DNA of 64,000 nt from JAGVSV01 sp050952845 (GTDB lineage Bacteria > Bacillota > Clostridia > Christensenellales > Aristaeellaceae), in assembly GCA_050952845.1 (NCBI GenBank), contig JBMNLP010000001.1:310001-374000 (forward strand). Reading direction: 5' to 3'. A program made the position numbers and the translations under genes. The notes under the pieces are model-generated. The model saw only the letters and a program-made list of their open reading frames with translations. It searched no databases and was not told the origin of the DNA. Numbering within the stretch: the stretch's first letter is position 1; the number at the start of each line of letters is the position of its first letter. This document shows positions 35,392 through 44,342 of this stretch, piece after piece.

Positions 35392-36147
35392 TTATCCTTC
35401 CAAGGCTTCCGGCAGCCCCGGGAAGGCAGCATTATTATTTTGAAAACCGCCTACAAATGTCAGGGTAGGGTGGCCCAGATCCAGCAGCGCCAGGTCGGTG
35501 CCGGGGGCGGGCGGCTCTAAGTTGGTGTTGTCATCTATCCAGAAGTATGCCGCGCCGCGGGGGCTGACCCGCTTGACATATCCGTTTCGGTAAAAGCTGT
35601 CGCTGATGGCAGCCAGCCTTAGGGGTTTGAGCTCCCGGGGCACTACAGCCGGCGCGTTCAGGTTGCCGAAGGTCAGCCGCGGCATGGGGTGGCTGGCAAG
35701 GTAGCTGGCTAATCGCAGCGCCATCTTGGCAAGGTGGGTGCGCATCTCCTGGGTGTTGCCATAGCCCAGCGAAACAGCTAACGAGGGAACATACATCATG
35801 GCAGCCTCGCGGGCGGCAGCTGCCGTGCCGCTGTAGATGATGGCGGTGCCCACATTGACGCCGTCGTTGATGCCGGACAGGCAGAAGTCGACCGGCGCTT
35901 CCGCGATGCTTAAACCGATGCGCACACAGTCCACCGGCGTGCCGTCGATGGCATAGGCTGCGGCGCCCGGGAAAGGATATTCATAGGCCAACATCGGCGC
36001 ATTCAAAGTCAGCCGGTGGCTGGTTGCGCTTTGTTCTGACGCGGGGGCTGCGATGGTCACCCGATGCCCGGCGCTGAGGGCGGCTTCTGCCAGGGTTTTT
36101 AAGCCTGGCGCCTGGATGCCGTCGTCATTGGTGATGAGGAAATGCAT
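35392..36147 (-). CDS. surE: 5'-nucleotidase SurE
   Basis: A 251-residue metal-dependent nucleotidase acting on 5' and 3' nucleotides and polyphosphate. Metal ligands are in TNDDGIQAPG (Asp8, Asp9), a Ser in EQSATSH and Asn in LSGINDGVNVG. AGGAG precedes the ATG. It follows the exporter pair by 11 bp on the same strand, so they are probably one operon. Confidence 0.96.
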   Translation of the reverse strand: MHFLITNDDGIQAPGLKTLAEAALSAGHRVTIAAPASEQSATSHRLTLNAPMLAYEYPFPGAAAYAIDGTPVDCVRIGLSIAEAPVDFCLSGINDGVNVGTAIIYSGTAAAAREAAMMYVPSLAVSLGYGNTQEMRTHLAKMALRLASYLASHPMPRLTFGNLNAPAVVPRELKPLRLAAISDSFYRNGYVKRVSPRGAAYFWIDDNTNLEPPAPGTDLALLDLGHPTLTFVGGFQNNNAAFPGLPEALEG

Positions 36148-36158
36148 GCATACTCCTT

Positions 36159-36599
36159 TCAGGGGGCGGGCGGGTGGTCATCCCGGATGGGAATACGGAT
36201 GCCGTTGAACACAGCCGTCGCGATGGTGAGCGCCAGCGACAGCGCCATGATGGCTGCCAGCGTATCGGCGCCGGCGGTCATCGCCTGGTCGTAGTTGTTT
36301 TGGACAAAGTACAGCATCGTACGGTATAAACCCAAGCCCGGTACCAGGGGGATGATGGCGCTGATGAGAAACGATGTGGCCGCCATCTGCCGTATGCGCG
36401 CCGTCAATTCGCACAGCAGGCCGACCAGCAGCCCGGCTACCAGGTAGGCGTATGTGCCCTGCCCCATCAGCAGAAACACCAAGTAGCCGTTGAGACCGAT
36501 CAGCGCCGTGAACAGATGGGTGTTGCGGGGCTGGCGCAGCAGCACGCCGAAAAACACGGTCGCCGTCACGCAGCCTACGCATTGCAGCAGAACGTTCAT
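36159..36599 (-). CDS. Threonine/serine exporter, small subunit (YjjB/ThrE C-terminal half)
   Basis: A 146-residue membrane protein with about five helices. ATG at 36599 overlaps the TGA of the upstream gene by 4 bp. In ThrE of Corynebacterium the two halves are fused; here, as in YjjP/YjjB, they are separate. A conserved IPLVPGLGLYRTM segment follows the third helix. Confidence 0.88.
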   Translation of the reverse strand: MNVLLQCVGCVTATVFFGVLLRQPRNTHLFTALIGLNGYLVFLLMGQGTYAYLVAGLLVGLLCELTARIRQMAATSFLISAIIPLVPGLGLYRTMLYFVQNNYDQAMTAGADTLAAIMALSLALTIATAVFNGIRIPIRDDHPPAP

Positions 36600-37357
36600 G
36601 CGGGGCCTCCCTGCATCAGGGCCAGCACAATGGCTGCGCCGGCGGCCAGCATGACGGCCAGCAGCAGCGCCTCCATGCTGCGGGCCAGGCCGGACAACAG
36701 GTCGCCCCGGAGGGTATCGCGGATGGCGTTGGTCATGGCCAGGCCCGGCAGCAGCGGCATGATGACGCCGGTGATGATGGGCTCCTGATCGCCGCCCAGC
36801 GCCCGGATGGACAGGATGGACAGCGCAGACACCAGGGCGCCTGACAGCAGGTGGGCCAGCATGCCGGGCAGCTGTCTGCGCTGGAAGAACATCAGCATAG
36901 ATTGCACCGCGGCGCCGCACAGAGCAGCTACTACAAACTCCAGCCCGCCACCGCCGGCCATCAGCGCGAAGGCGCCTGCAGCGATGGAAAACGCGGCAAC
37001 CTGCAGCGCGACGCCGGGCGGCTGGATGGTTGCCAGCGCTTGCAGCGCCGCCAAGGCCTGGCTGGCGTCTAACTGACCGTTCTCGCTGCGGCGGGAGATG
37101 TCGTTTACCTGGTTGATCATCTTCAGGTTGATGGCCCGGTTGCGGATGCGCAGCACCCTGCTGTCCGCCGGCTGGGCGTCGCCGGATACGCTCAGCACAA
37201 AGCCGGTGGGAAAGGCAAGGATCTCGGCGCCGGGATAGCCAAACGCCTTCAGCATGCGCTGGGCGGTTTCCTCGGCGCGGTAGGTTTCTCCGCTGGATTC
37301 CAGGATGATGCGCGCGGCCAGCACCGCCGCCTCCAGCGCCTGGGCTTGCTGTGGCAT
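36596..37357 (-). CDS. Threonine/serine exporter, large subunit (YjjP/ThrE N-terminal half)
   Basis: A 253-residue protein. The N-terminal cytoplasmic region (LESSGETYRAEETAQRML, then FPTGFVLSVSG) is typical of YjjP, followed by five or so membrane helices with GVIMPLLPGLAMTNAIRD. First gene of the minus-strand exporter-surE unit. It exports threonine, serine or succinate-like metabolites in characterised homologues. Confidence 0.9.
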   Translation of the reverse strand: MPQQAQALEAAVLAARIILESSGETYRAEETAQRMLKAFGYPGAEILAFPTGFVLSVSGDAQPADSRVLRIRNRAINLKMINQVNDISRRSENGQLDASQALAALQALATIQPPGVALQVAAFSIAAGAFALMAGGGGLEFVVAALCGAAVQSMLMFFQRRQLPGMLAHLLSGALVSALSILSIRALGGDQEPIITGVIMPLLPGLAMTNAIRDTLRGDLLSGLARSMEALLLAVMLAAGAAIVLALMQGGPA

Positions 37358-37381
37358 GCTCCATCCCCCCTTTCGCTGCTC

Positions 37382-37410
37382 AGAATAGCAAAATAAAGCT
37401 ATTTCGTAAA
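37382..37410 (-). promoter_or_regulatory. Putative promoter of the exporter operon
   Basis: On the minus strand TTTACG (37410-37405), 17 bp, TATTCT (37387-37382) preceded by TGC, an extended -10. It lies 25 bp before the ATG of the large subunit. Confidence 0.4.
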
Positions 37411-37422
37411 GCAGAAGAACCC

Positions 37423-37451
37423 TTGCATAAAAAGGCGGGCAACCCTATACT
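37423..37451 (+). promoter_or_regulatory. Putative promoter of the TraX-like gene
   Basis: TTGCAT (37423-37428), 17 bp, TATACT (37446-37451), followed by GGAGGGG and ATG 37475. Confidence 0.6.
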
Positions 37452-37474
37452 GGGCTTCATGGAGGGGTGAAAAG

Positions 37475-38263
37475 ATGGCGGAGGATGCAAGGGCGCGGGA
37501 ATTGGAGCGTGTCAACACCGACACGGGCTTGTTGAAAACCGTTGCCATCCTGACCATGGTGGTGGACCATATCGGCGCGATGCTGCTGCGTGACGTGCCC
37601 GAGCTGCGCATCATCGGGCGCGTGGCGTTTCCGCTGTTTGCCTGGGGCATTGTGGTGGGCATGGTGTATACCCGCAACCCTGCCCGGTATGCAGCGCGCC
37701 TGCTGCTGCTGGCCCTGCTATCACAGGCAGGGTATATGCTGGGGCTGAACCACCGCTGGAGCGAGCTGAACGTGGTGTTTACGCTGCTGCTGGGCATGCT
37801 GGGCATCTGGGGCATGCGCTGGAACCGGTGGGGCAGCGCCTGGTGGGGGCCGGCGCTCTGCGTGCTGACGGCGTCGCTGATACCGATGGACTATGGATGG
37901 CGCGGCGTGCTGTTCATCCAGCTGCTGTATCTGGCGCGCACATCGCCCGGCGCATTGGCAGCCTGCATGATTCCCTATTGTCTGTTCTGGGGGGCTGGAG
38001 CCGGTTCCCGGGCGGTGACGGAGATCTGGGGCGTGCCGCTGGTTATTCCCGGCGAAAGCCATGTGGCGGCAAGCATCAATAGCTTGCTGGCGCCCTTTTT
38101 GCGCCTGCAGACCCTGGCGCTGCTGGCGCTGCCGCTGATGGCGGTGCCCACCAAATCAGGCATCAGGCTGCCCAGGTGGCTGGGCTACCTGGCTTACCCC
38201 GGGCATCTGATGATCCTGTATCTGATTCAACAGGCGCTTACGCGTTGGCAGATACCGGGCTGA
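37475..38263 (+). CDS. TraX-family membrane protein
   Basis: A 262-residue integral membrane protein with seven or eight helices. The opening LLKTVAILTMVVDHIGAML and the later IGRVAFPLFAWGI and SELNVVFTLLLGM strings match the TraX/acyltransferase-like family, first known for acetylating F pilin but widespread in Firmicutes with unknown substrate. No conjugation genes are near. Confidence 0.88.
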   Translation: MAEDARARELERVNTDTGLLKTVAILTMVVDHIGAMLLRDVPELRIIGRVAFPLFAWGIVVGMVYTRNPARYAARLLLLALLSQAGYMLGLNHRWSELNVVFTLLLGMLGIWGMRWNRWGSAWWGPALCVLTASLIPMDYGWRGVLFIQLLYLARTSPGALAACMIPYCLFWGAGAGSRAVTEIWGVPLVIPGESHVAASINSLLAPFLRLQTLALLALPLMAVPTKSGIRLPRWLGYLAYPGHLMILYLIQQALTRWQIPG

Positions 38264-38274
38264 GGGTGTATAAT
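38245..38274 (+). promoter_or_regulatory. Putative promoter of the binding protein/galactokinase unit
   Basis: TTGGCA (38245-38250, five of six consensus bases), 18 bp, TATAAT (38269-38274, perfect). It begins within the end of the TraX-like gene and lies 28 bp before GTG 38303. Confidence 0.7.
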
Positions 38275-38302
38275 GCCTGTATTGACGTGAGGAGGTATTG
38301 CT

Positions 38303-39814
38303 GTGCCTAAACGCATGATGCTTTTGTTACTGTCCGCCCTGATTTTTCTGGCGCCCTTTGCCGCGCTGAGCGGGGAGGAGCCCGGGCCGGTCATGATGGG
38401 CTATGATGACGCGGAAACCTACCGCGATTGGAACACCAACCGCTTTTTCCCACGCCTTGCCGAGCGCACCGGCGTCAATTTCACCTACAGCCAGTACACC
38501 GACAGGAACGCCTGGCGGCAGGCCAAGGCCGACATGATGCCGGGGCCCGACCTGCCTGACATTCTGTTCAAGGCCGAACTGACGCCCGTTGAAAGCGCCC
38601 AGCTGTTTGAAAAGGGCGTGCTGGTCGACCTGAAGCCCCTGATTGGGGACAACGCGCCGCATGTGCAGGCTGTGTTTGAACAGTATCCGCAGGCGGAGGC
38701 TGCCGTGACGCTGCCGGGCGGTGAAATCGTGTCATTGCCCTTTGTCAACGAGGCGCCTTCGCAGAACTGCCTGTGGATCAACCAGGATTGGCTGACCGCC
38801 CTGAAGTTAGACATGCCTGCCAACGCCGAGGAGCTGCGCGCGGTGCTCACCGCCTTCAAGGAGCGGGACCCCAACCGCAACGGCAAGCAGGACGAGGTGC
38901 CGCTGGCATTTTTAGGCGCCTATGATTTAAAATACCTGGCGCATGCGTTTGGCCTTGTTGCCAACGACTTTAACATGTTCGAGCAGGACGGAGAGGCCAG
39001 GTTCATGCCTCTGGAGGACGCGTTTAAGCCGTTCATCCTGTGGTGCCGCGAGCTGTATCAGGAAGGCTTGCTGGATAACAACGGTTTTTCCACGGCGGAC
39101 ACCCTGCGCCGCGTGACGGACGCGAAGGCAACGCAGGTGTACGGGGCGATTTTTTCGCCCATCGTCAGCAGCGTGTTGCCGGCTGAATGGACGGGCAGCT
39201 ACCGCGTGGTGCCCCCGCTGCAATTTGAGGGCAGGCAGGTGTACCGCACCATCGCCAGTAGCGTGACGCCCGGCACATTTGCCGTGACCACTGCCTGCGC
39301 CGATCCCGCGCGGATGCTGCAGTGGGTGGACTATTTTTACACCGAAGAAGGCGCCATCCTGGCGATGATCGGCCAGGAAGGCATCGACTATCTGGTGGAT
39401 GGCGACGGCACCTGGCGCAAAACCGAATCGGCCTCGCAATCCTCCTTCCTCAGCGACAGCGTCATCATGACGGGTGCCATGCCGCCCGGCATATCCAACG
39501 ACGCATTCCAGCGCCGTTTTTCGGACCCCAACGTGCGCCTGGTGTCCGAGCAAATCGACATCGTGGCCCGGGTTGCTGCGGATCCGTTCCCGCCGGTTGT
39601 GCTGAATGACGAACAGCAGGCTTACATCGGCCCGATGCAGGCTGCCATTGGCCGGTATGTGGATGAATCCATCGCACGGTTCATTATCGGCGAGTGGGAA
39701 GCGACGGACGAGCAGTTCGACGCGTTCCGGGACGGTTTGAAAGCGCGGCAGGTGGACGCGTTCACGGCATTCTGGCAGGAGTATCTGGACAGCGGCAAGG
39801 AGGAACAGCCATGA
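38303..39814 (+). CDS. Extracellular solute-binding protein, sugar type
   Basis: A 503-residue ABC substrate-binding protein starting at GTG 38303 with GAGGAGG upstream. The signal peptide (basic MPKR, hydrophobic core, cleavage near ALSGEE) has no lipobox Cys. The mature part has PDLPDILFKAEL and, as in sugar-binding members, the ERDPNRNGKQDEVPLAF calcium-like loop. No permease or ATPase is adjacent; instead it overlaps a galactokinase by 4 bp. It may feed a transporter elsewhere or act as a sensor (inference). Confidence 0.88.
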   Translation: MPKRMMLLLLSALIFLAPFAALSGEEPGPVMMGYDDAETYRDWNTNRFFPRLAERTGVNFTYSQYTDRNAWRQAKADMMPGPDLPDILFKAELTPVESAQLFEKGVLVDLKPLIGDNAPHVQAVFEQYPQAEAAVTLPGGEIVSLPFVNEAPSQNCLWINQDWLTALKLDMPANAEELRAVLTAFKERDPNRNGKQDEVPLAFLGAYDLKYLAHAFGLVANDFNMFEQDGEARFMPLEDAFKPFILWCRELYQEGLLDNNGFSTADTLRRVTDAKATQVYGAIFSPIVSSVLPAEWTGSYRVVPPLQFEGRQVYRTIASSVTPGTFAVTTACADPARMLQWVDYFYTEEGAILAMIGQEGIDYLVDGDGTWRKTESASQSSFLSDSVIMTGAMPPGISNDAFQRRFSDPNVRLVSEQIDIVARVAADPFPPVVLNDEQQAYIGPMQAAIGRYVDESIARFIIGEWEATDEQFDAFRDGLKARQVDAFTAFWQEYLDSGKEEQP

Positions 39815-41085
39815 CCTATTCTGAGATGATCGCCCTGCTGGACAAGCCGGACACGGCTAAGCTGATGGCGGCGCTGTACGGCCGGTCCCAGACGGTGCCG
39901 GAACAGCAGCGCGCGCGCTGGGCGCGGTTGATTCGGCGCCATGAGGAGGCGTTTGGCGCCGCGGGCGGCGTCCGCATGGTGAGCGCGCCGGGCCGTACCG
40001 AAATCGTAGGCAACCACACCGACCACAACAACGGCAAGGTGCTGGCGGCTGCTATCAGCATGGACATGCTGGCGTGCGTATCCCCCCGGGCAGACAGACA
40101 AGTTCGGATGCACAGCGATGGGTATGAGCCGCTAACAATCGACCTGTCCCTGACCGACATGGTGCCAGAGGAAAAGGGCACCTCCGCTGCGTTGATCCGC
40201 GGTGTGGCGGCGCGTATGGAGGCGCTGGGTTACCGGGCGGGCGGCTTTGACGCCGTGGTCACCAGCGACGTGCTGTCCGGCAGCGGGCTGTCCAGCTCGG
40301 CTGCGTTTGAGGTGCTGATATGCGCCGCGATGGACCTGATGTATAATGGCTTCACCCTCAGCGCCATGGAGCGTGCCCAGATATCCCAGTTTGCCGAAAA
40401 TAAATACTTTGGCAAGCCCTCCGGCTTGATGGACCAGGCTGCGTCCAGCACCGGCGGGCTGGTAGCCATCGATTTCAAAGACGAAGCGCCCGTGGTGACG
40501 CCGCTGCAGTATGCCTTTCAGGACAAGGGCTATGCGCTGGTGGTGGTCAACACCGGCGGCGGCCATGACGACCTGATCGACGAATATGCCGCCATCCGCC
40601 ACGAGATGCAGGCGGTGGCAGCCTGCTTCGGGCAGAAGGTGCTGCGCGACGTCAGGGAGCAGGACTTCTATGACAACCTCCGCCAGGTCCGCCGCCGCGC
40701 GGGCGACCGCGCCGTGCTGCGCGCCATGCACTACTTCGACGAAAACAACCGCGTCACCAATGCCGTTACCGCTTTGAAGCGGGATGACCTGGCGGCGTTC
40801 CTGGGCATTGTCCGCGCCTCCGGCCGAAGCAGCTGGCAGCTGCTGCAAAACCTCTATGCTGCCCACGAGCACCAGCCGCTGGCCTTGGCGCTGGCGATGG
40901 CGGAAAAGCTGCTGGGCGGGGAAGGCGCGTGTCGCGTACACGGCGGCGGGTTTGCAGGCACCACGCTGAACTTTGTGCCCAAGGCTGCGCAGGCTAAGCT
41001 GGTGGCCGGCATGGAGGCCATCTTCGGCGAAGGCTGCTGCCACGCGCTGGACGTGCGCGCCGAAGGCGCGGCGGTGGTGCTGTAG
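39811..41085 (+). CDS. galK: Galactokinase (GHMP family)
   Basis: A 424-residue sugar kinase. The galactokinase signature is GRTEIVGNHTDHNNG (residues 61-75), the ATP-binding GHMP motif is LSGSGLSSSAAFEV, and the C-terminal motif is CRVHGGGFAGTT. It phosphorylates galactose at C1 for the Leloir pathway, though related kinases use GalNAc. ATG 39811 overlaps the stop of the binding protein; no galT or galE is nearby. Confidence 0.93.
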   Translation: MTYSEMIALLDKPDTAKLMAALYGRSQTVPEQQRARWARLIRRHEEAFGAAGGVRMVSAPGRTEIVGNHTDHNNGKVLAAAISMDMLACVSPRADRQVRMHSDGYEPLTIDLSLTDMVPEEKGTSAALIRGVAARMEALGYRAGGFDAVVTSDVLSGSGLSSSAAFEVLICAAMDLMYNGFTLSAMERAQISQFAENKYFGKPSGLMDQAASSTGGLVAIDFKDEAPVVTPLQYAFQDKGYALVVVNTGGGHDDLIDEYAAIRHEMQAVAACFGQKVLRDVREQDFYDNLRQVRRRAGDRAVLRAMHYFDENNRVTNAVTALKRDDLAAFLGIVRASGRSSWQLLQNLYAAHEHQPLALALAMAEKLLGGEGACRVHGGGFAGTTLNFVPKAAQAKLVAGMEAIFGEGCCHALDVRAEGAAVVL

Positions 41086-41109
41086 CCGCTGCAGCTTGCA
41101 GGGCGGATC

Positions 41110-41589
41110 ATGCAAACAGAAAAGATAGGGGCATTTGTGACGGCAAGCGCCGGTGAAACCAGGGCGCTGGGCGCCCGGCTGGCGGACAAGCTGTGCGCCG
41201 GCGACGTTGTGCTGCTGTCCGGCGCCATGGGGGCTGGCAAAAGCGAGTTTGCCCGCGGCGTAGCCCGCAGGCTGGGCCTTGACGGGCCCATCCCCAGCCC
41301 TTCCTTTACCATCCTCTGCCTGTACCGGGAGGGCAGGCTGCCGCTGAAGCATTTCGACTGGTATCGCCTGTCGGGCGAGGACGAGCTGTATGGCGCCGGC
41401 CTGGACGAATACGTGGGGGGCGAGGGCATCACCCTGATCGAATGGCACGAGCGGGTGCCCGGCGCCGTGCCGGAAACCTGCCTGGAGGTCAGCCTGATGG
41501 TGCTGGAGGACGGATCGCGGCGCATCGGCTTTGAGCGCCGGGGCGCTTTTCGGGATATCCTGGCGGAGATGGAAGGAGGCGTTGCGTGA
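41110..41589 (+). CDS. tsaE: tRNA threonylcarbamoyladenosine ATPase TsaE
   Basis: A 159-residue P-loop protein with Walker A GAMGAGKS and the SPSFTILCLY and HFDWYRL motifs of TsaE. It drives turnover of the TsaBDE complex that makes t6A37 on ANN-decoding tRNAs. Its stop overlaps the tsaB start (4 bp). TsaD and TsaC are not in the window. Confidence 0.97.
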   Translation: MQTEKIGAFVTASAGETRALGARLADKLCAGDVVLLSGAMGAGKSEFARGVARRLGLDGPIPSPSFTILCLYREGRLPLKHFDWYRLSGEDELYGAGLDEYVGGEGITLIEWHERVPGAVPETCLEVSLMVLEDGSRRIGFERRGAFRDILAEMEGGVA

Positions 41590-42275
41590 ACCTGCTGTGC
41601 CTGGATACATCGGGGCCAACCTGTTCGGTCGCGGTGCTGCGGGATGGGGTGCTGGCTTATGAGGCAATGTCAAATAACCGGCTGACCCATTCCGAGAGCC
41701 TGATGCCCATGGTGGAGGAGGCGCTGCTGCGCTGCGGCATGGCGGTGGCGGATGTGGCGCTGCTGGCGGCTGTGGTGGGGCCGGGGTCGTTCACCGGCGT
41801 GCGCATCGGCGTCGCCGCCGTCAAGGGCATGGCCCGTGCGCTGGGGGTGCCCGCCATTGGCGTCAACGCCTTGGAGGCGCTGGCTTTTGGCGTGGCGGGA
41901 CAGGAGATCATCTGCCCCATCCGGGATGCGCGGGCGGGGCAGGTTTATGGTGCGGCGTTTCAATCGGGGCAGCGCCTGCTGCCCGACAGCGTGCAGAAGC
42001 TGCCGTTGTTTCTTGATGCCGTCAGTGCGTTTCAGGGCACGTTGTATTTTGTGGGCGACGGCGTGCCCGTCCACCGGGAAACCATCGCGCAATCCCTTGG
42101 GGAAAAGGCTCGGTTCGCGCCCAGGCACCTGGTGCACCTGAAAGCCGGCGCCGCCGCTATGCTGGCCTGGGACAACCGGGCTGCCGCGACGGACAGCGCG
42201 GGATTGATGCCGCTGTACCTGCGCGCCCCGCAGGCTGAGCGCCAGTTGAAGGAGCGCAATGGCTGCCATGCCTGA
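41586..42275 (+). CDS. tsaB: tRNA threonylcarbamoyladenosine protein TsaB
   Basis: A 229-residue ASKHA-fold scaffold of t6A synthesis. The LCLDTSGPTCSVAV opening, LTHSESLMPMVEEAL and VGPGSFTGVRIGVAAVKG are characteristic. It overlaps tsaE upstream and rimI downstream (17 bp), the standard gene order. Confidence 0.97.
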   Translation: MNLLCLDTSGPTCSVAVLRDGVLAYEAMSNNRLTHSESLMPMVEEALLRCGMAVADVALLAAVVGPGSFTGVRIGVAAVKGMARALGVPAIGVNALEALAFGVAGQEIICPIRDARAGQVYGAAFQSGQRLLPDSVQKLPLFLDAVSAFQGTLYFVGDGVPVHRETIAQSLGEKARFAPRHLVHLKAGAAAMLAWDNRAAATDSAGLMPLYLRAPQAERQLKERNGCHA

Positions 42276-42765
42276 GGTGTCCCTCCGCCGCATGACCGCC
42301 CTGGACGTGGACCGGGTGCACCTGATCGCGTGCGAAACCTTTTCAAGTCCCTGGCCGCGTTCATCGTTTATGTACGAGGTGACAGAGAACCCCGTGGCGC
42401 GATACTTAGTGGCTGAGGAGGAAGGGCAGGTGATCGGCTTTGCCGGCGTTCACCTGGTGCTGGACGAAGGGCAGATCACCAACATTGCCGTGAGGGCTCC
42501 CCACCGCGGGCGCGGCATCGGGCGCAGGCTGGTCAGCGCCCTGATGCAGTACGCCGCCAATCTGGGCGCTCGATACCTGACGCTTGAGGTGCGTCAAAGC
42601 AATCAGACCGCGATCGGGCTGTATGAGTCGCTGGGGTTTATCTGTGTGTTTACCAGACAGCGCTATTACGAAAACGGCGAGGACGCGCTGCTGATGGCAT
42701 GCGACCGCCTGCCTTCCGCCCAGGAGGACTTTTCAGAGCCTGAAACGGTGACGTCTTGGGAGTAG
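42259..42765 (+). CDS. rimI: Ribosomal protein S18-alanine N-acetyltransferase RimI
   Basis: A 168-residue GNAT acetyltransferase with the acetyl-CoA loop VRAPHRGRGIGRRL and the LGFICVFTRQRYY end typical of RimI. It acetylates the N-terminus of S18 in E. coli. The start inside tsaB shows translational coupling. It converges on the malic enzyme gene. Confidence 0.94.
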   Translation: MAAMPEVSLRRMTALDVDRVHLIACETFSSPWPRSSFMYEVTENPVARYLVAEEEGQVIGFAGVHLVLDEGQITNIAVRAPHRGRGIGRRLVSALMQYAANLGARYLTLEVRQSNQTAIGLYESLGFICVFTRQRYYENGEDALLMACDRLPSAQEDFSEPETVTSWE

Positions 42766-42804
42766 GACACAAATCAATTGATGCTGATATAACGATGTGT
42801 AGCT

Positions 42805-43986
42805 TTACAGCTGTACACCCGCCATCCCGCTTTCATGCGCTGCCCGCATGACGCCGGCGGCGACGGCGCTGCATACGCGGGGGTCAAACGGCGAGGGGAT
42901 GATCAGGTCGGGCGACAGATCGTCCGGGCTGATCAATGCCGCCAAGGCTTCTGCGGCAGCTACCTTCATCGCGTCGTTGATGTCCCGCGCACGCACGTCA
43001 AACGCGCCCCGGAACACGCCGGGAAACGCCAGCACGTTGTTGATCTGGTTGGGGAAATCGCTTCTGCCGGTGGCGATGACCCGCGCGCCGCCGGCTTTCG
43101 CGTCATCCGGCATGATCTCGGGTACCGGGTTGGCGCAGGCAAACACCACGGCGTCCGGCGCCATGCTGTGCACCATGTCGGCGGTGACCGTGCCGGGGGC
43201 GGACACGCCGATGAACACATCGGCGCCGCGCAGCGCGTCGCTCAGCGAACCTTTCTGTTTTTGCGGGTTGGTGAGGGCAGCGATCTCTTCCTTGATGGCG
43301 TTCATGCCCTCCGGCCGCCCCGGCCATATCAGGTCGCGCCGGTCGCAGAGCAACAGGCTCTTAAAGCCATAGGACAGCATCAGCCGGGCAATGGCGATGG
43401 CGGCGGCGCCGGCGCCGTTGATTACCACCTTCACATCCTCCCGGCGCTTGCCCACGACCTTCAGCGCGTTGATCAGCCCCGCCAGCGTCACGATGGCGGT
43501 GCCGTGCTGGTCATCATGGAAAATGGGGATGTCGCAGACCTCTTTCAGCTTTTTCTCAATTTCAAAGCATCGGGGCGCCGATATATCCTCTAAATTGATG
43601 CCACCGAAGCTGCCCGATATCAGCCGGATGGTTTCGACGATGGTGTCCACATCGTAGGATTTGATGCACAGCGGAAACGCATCCACATCGCCAAACGCTT
43701 TAAACAGCACGCATTTGCCTTCCATGACCGGCATGCCGGCTTCGGGGCCGATATTGCCCAGGCCCAGCACGGCGCTGCCGTCGGTGACCACCAGGCACAG
43801 GTTCCAGCGCCTGGTCAGCTCGTAGGATTTGTTTACATCCTGCTGGATGGCCAGGCAGGGCGCCGCCACGCCCGGCGTATAGGCAAGCGACAGCTCCTCT
43901 TTTGTGGTAACCGGCGCGTTGCTTTCTACCGTGATTTTACCCCGCCACCGGGCGTGCTGTTTCAGGGACTCGTTCGCGTAATCCAT
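42805..43986 (-). CDS. NAD(P)-dependent malic enzyme (malate to pyruvate)
   Basis: A 393-residue malic enzyme of the short bacterial class. N-terminal SLAYTPGVAAPC with the catalytic Tyr, GLGNIGPEAGMPVMEGK with the Lys, FHDDQHGTA with the metal Asp residues, and NAD-binding INGAGAAAIAIARL. GGAGG precedes the ATG. It lies 15 bp downstream of a small FakA-like gene and probably shares its promoter. Confidence 0.95.
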   Translation of the reverse strand: MDYANESLKQHARWRGKITVESNAPVTTKEELSLAYTPGVAAPCLAIQQDVNKSYELTRRWNLCLVVTDGSAVLGLGNIGPEAGMPVMEGKCVLFKAFGDVDAFPLCIKSYDVDTIVETIRLISGSFGGINLEDISAPRCFEIEKKLKEVCDIPIFHDDQHGTAIVTLAGLINALKVVGKRREDVKVVINGAGAAAIAIARLMLSYGFKSLLLCDRRDLIWPGRPEGMNAIKEEIAALTNPQKQKGSLSDALRGADVFIGVSAPGTVTADMVHSMAPDAVVFACANPVPEIMPDDAKAGGARVIATGRSDFPNQINNVLAFPGVFRGAFDVRARDINDAMKVAAAEALAALISPDDLSPDLIIPSPFDPRVCSAVAAGVMRAAHESGMAGVQL

Positions 43987-44001
43987 ATTGGCCTCCTTGG
44001 T

Positions 44002-44250
44002 TTACATCATTTCTTCTGCCTGTCGCTCCATGTTTTCCACGACGATATCATATATATCGCCCAGCGACGCCGCATATTCGAGGACTTTCCAGGGCGTGTT
44101 GGTGTGGAAATGCACCTTGACCAGCTCGTCATCGCCCACGGCTAACAGGCAGTCGCCTTCGATGTTGCCGGCGATGTATGCGAAGATGTCATCCTCCGAC
44201 AGGTTTTCCCCTTCGATCAGCAGTTGTACATCAAACTTGAATGTCAGCAT
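44002..44250 (-). CDS. Stand-alone FakA/YloV C-terminal-like small protein
   Basis: An 82-residue protein from the internal ATG at 44250, which has GGAGG five bases upstream; the longer frame starting at 44262 begins before that site. The segment VKVHFHTNTPWKVLEYAASLG, then NMERQAEEM, closely resembles the end of FakA (dihydroxyacetone-kinase-like fatty acid kinase), where the same lines read VKVH-HT-xPG and NMxxQ. The kinase (DAK2) domain is absent. Function unknown; operon with malic enzyme. Confidence 0.75.
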   Translation of the reverse strand: MLTFKFDVQLLIEGENLSEDDIFAYIAGNIEGDCLLAVGDDELVKVHFHTNTPWKVLEYAASLGDIYDIVVENMERQAEEMM

Positions 44251-44313
44251 ATCTTCCTCCATGGATTAAATCGTTGAGTTACGCAATGCTAATAACATGC
44301 CCAATACATGTAA

Positions 44314-44342
44314 TTGACGATAGTATAATACAATGTTATGAT
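44314..44342 (+). promoter_or_regulatory. Promoter of the cysteine desulfidase operon
   Basis: TTGACG (44314-44319), 17 bp, TATGAT (44337-44342) with TGT before it. It drives a 115-nt leader before ATG 44463. It overlaps completely with a promoter on the other strand. Confidence 0.65.

Noticed and set aside
36159..37364. A 401-codon minus-strand frame that could be read as one fused protein
   Set aside because: The first two thirds are the wrong frame across the YjjP-type gene; only the part from 36599 is real (YjjB-type).
40132..41673. 513-codon minus-strand open frame opposite galactokinase, tsaE and tsaB
   Set aside because: Spans three well-supported genes on the other strand and shows only Gln/His/Ala-rich shadow composition.
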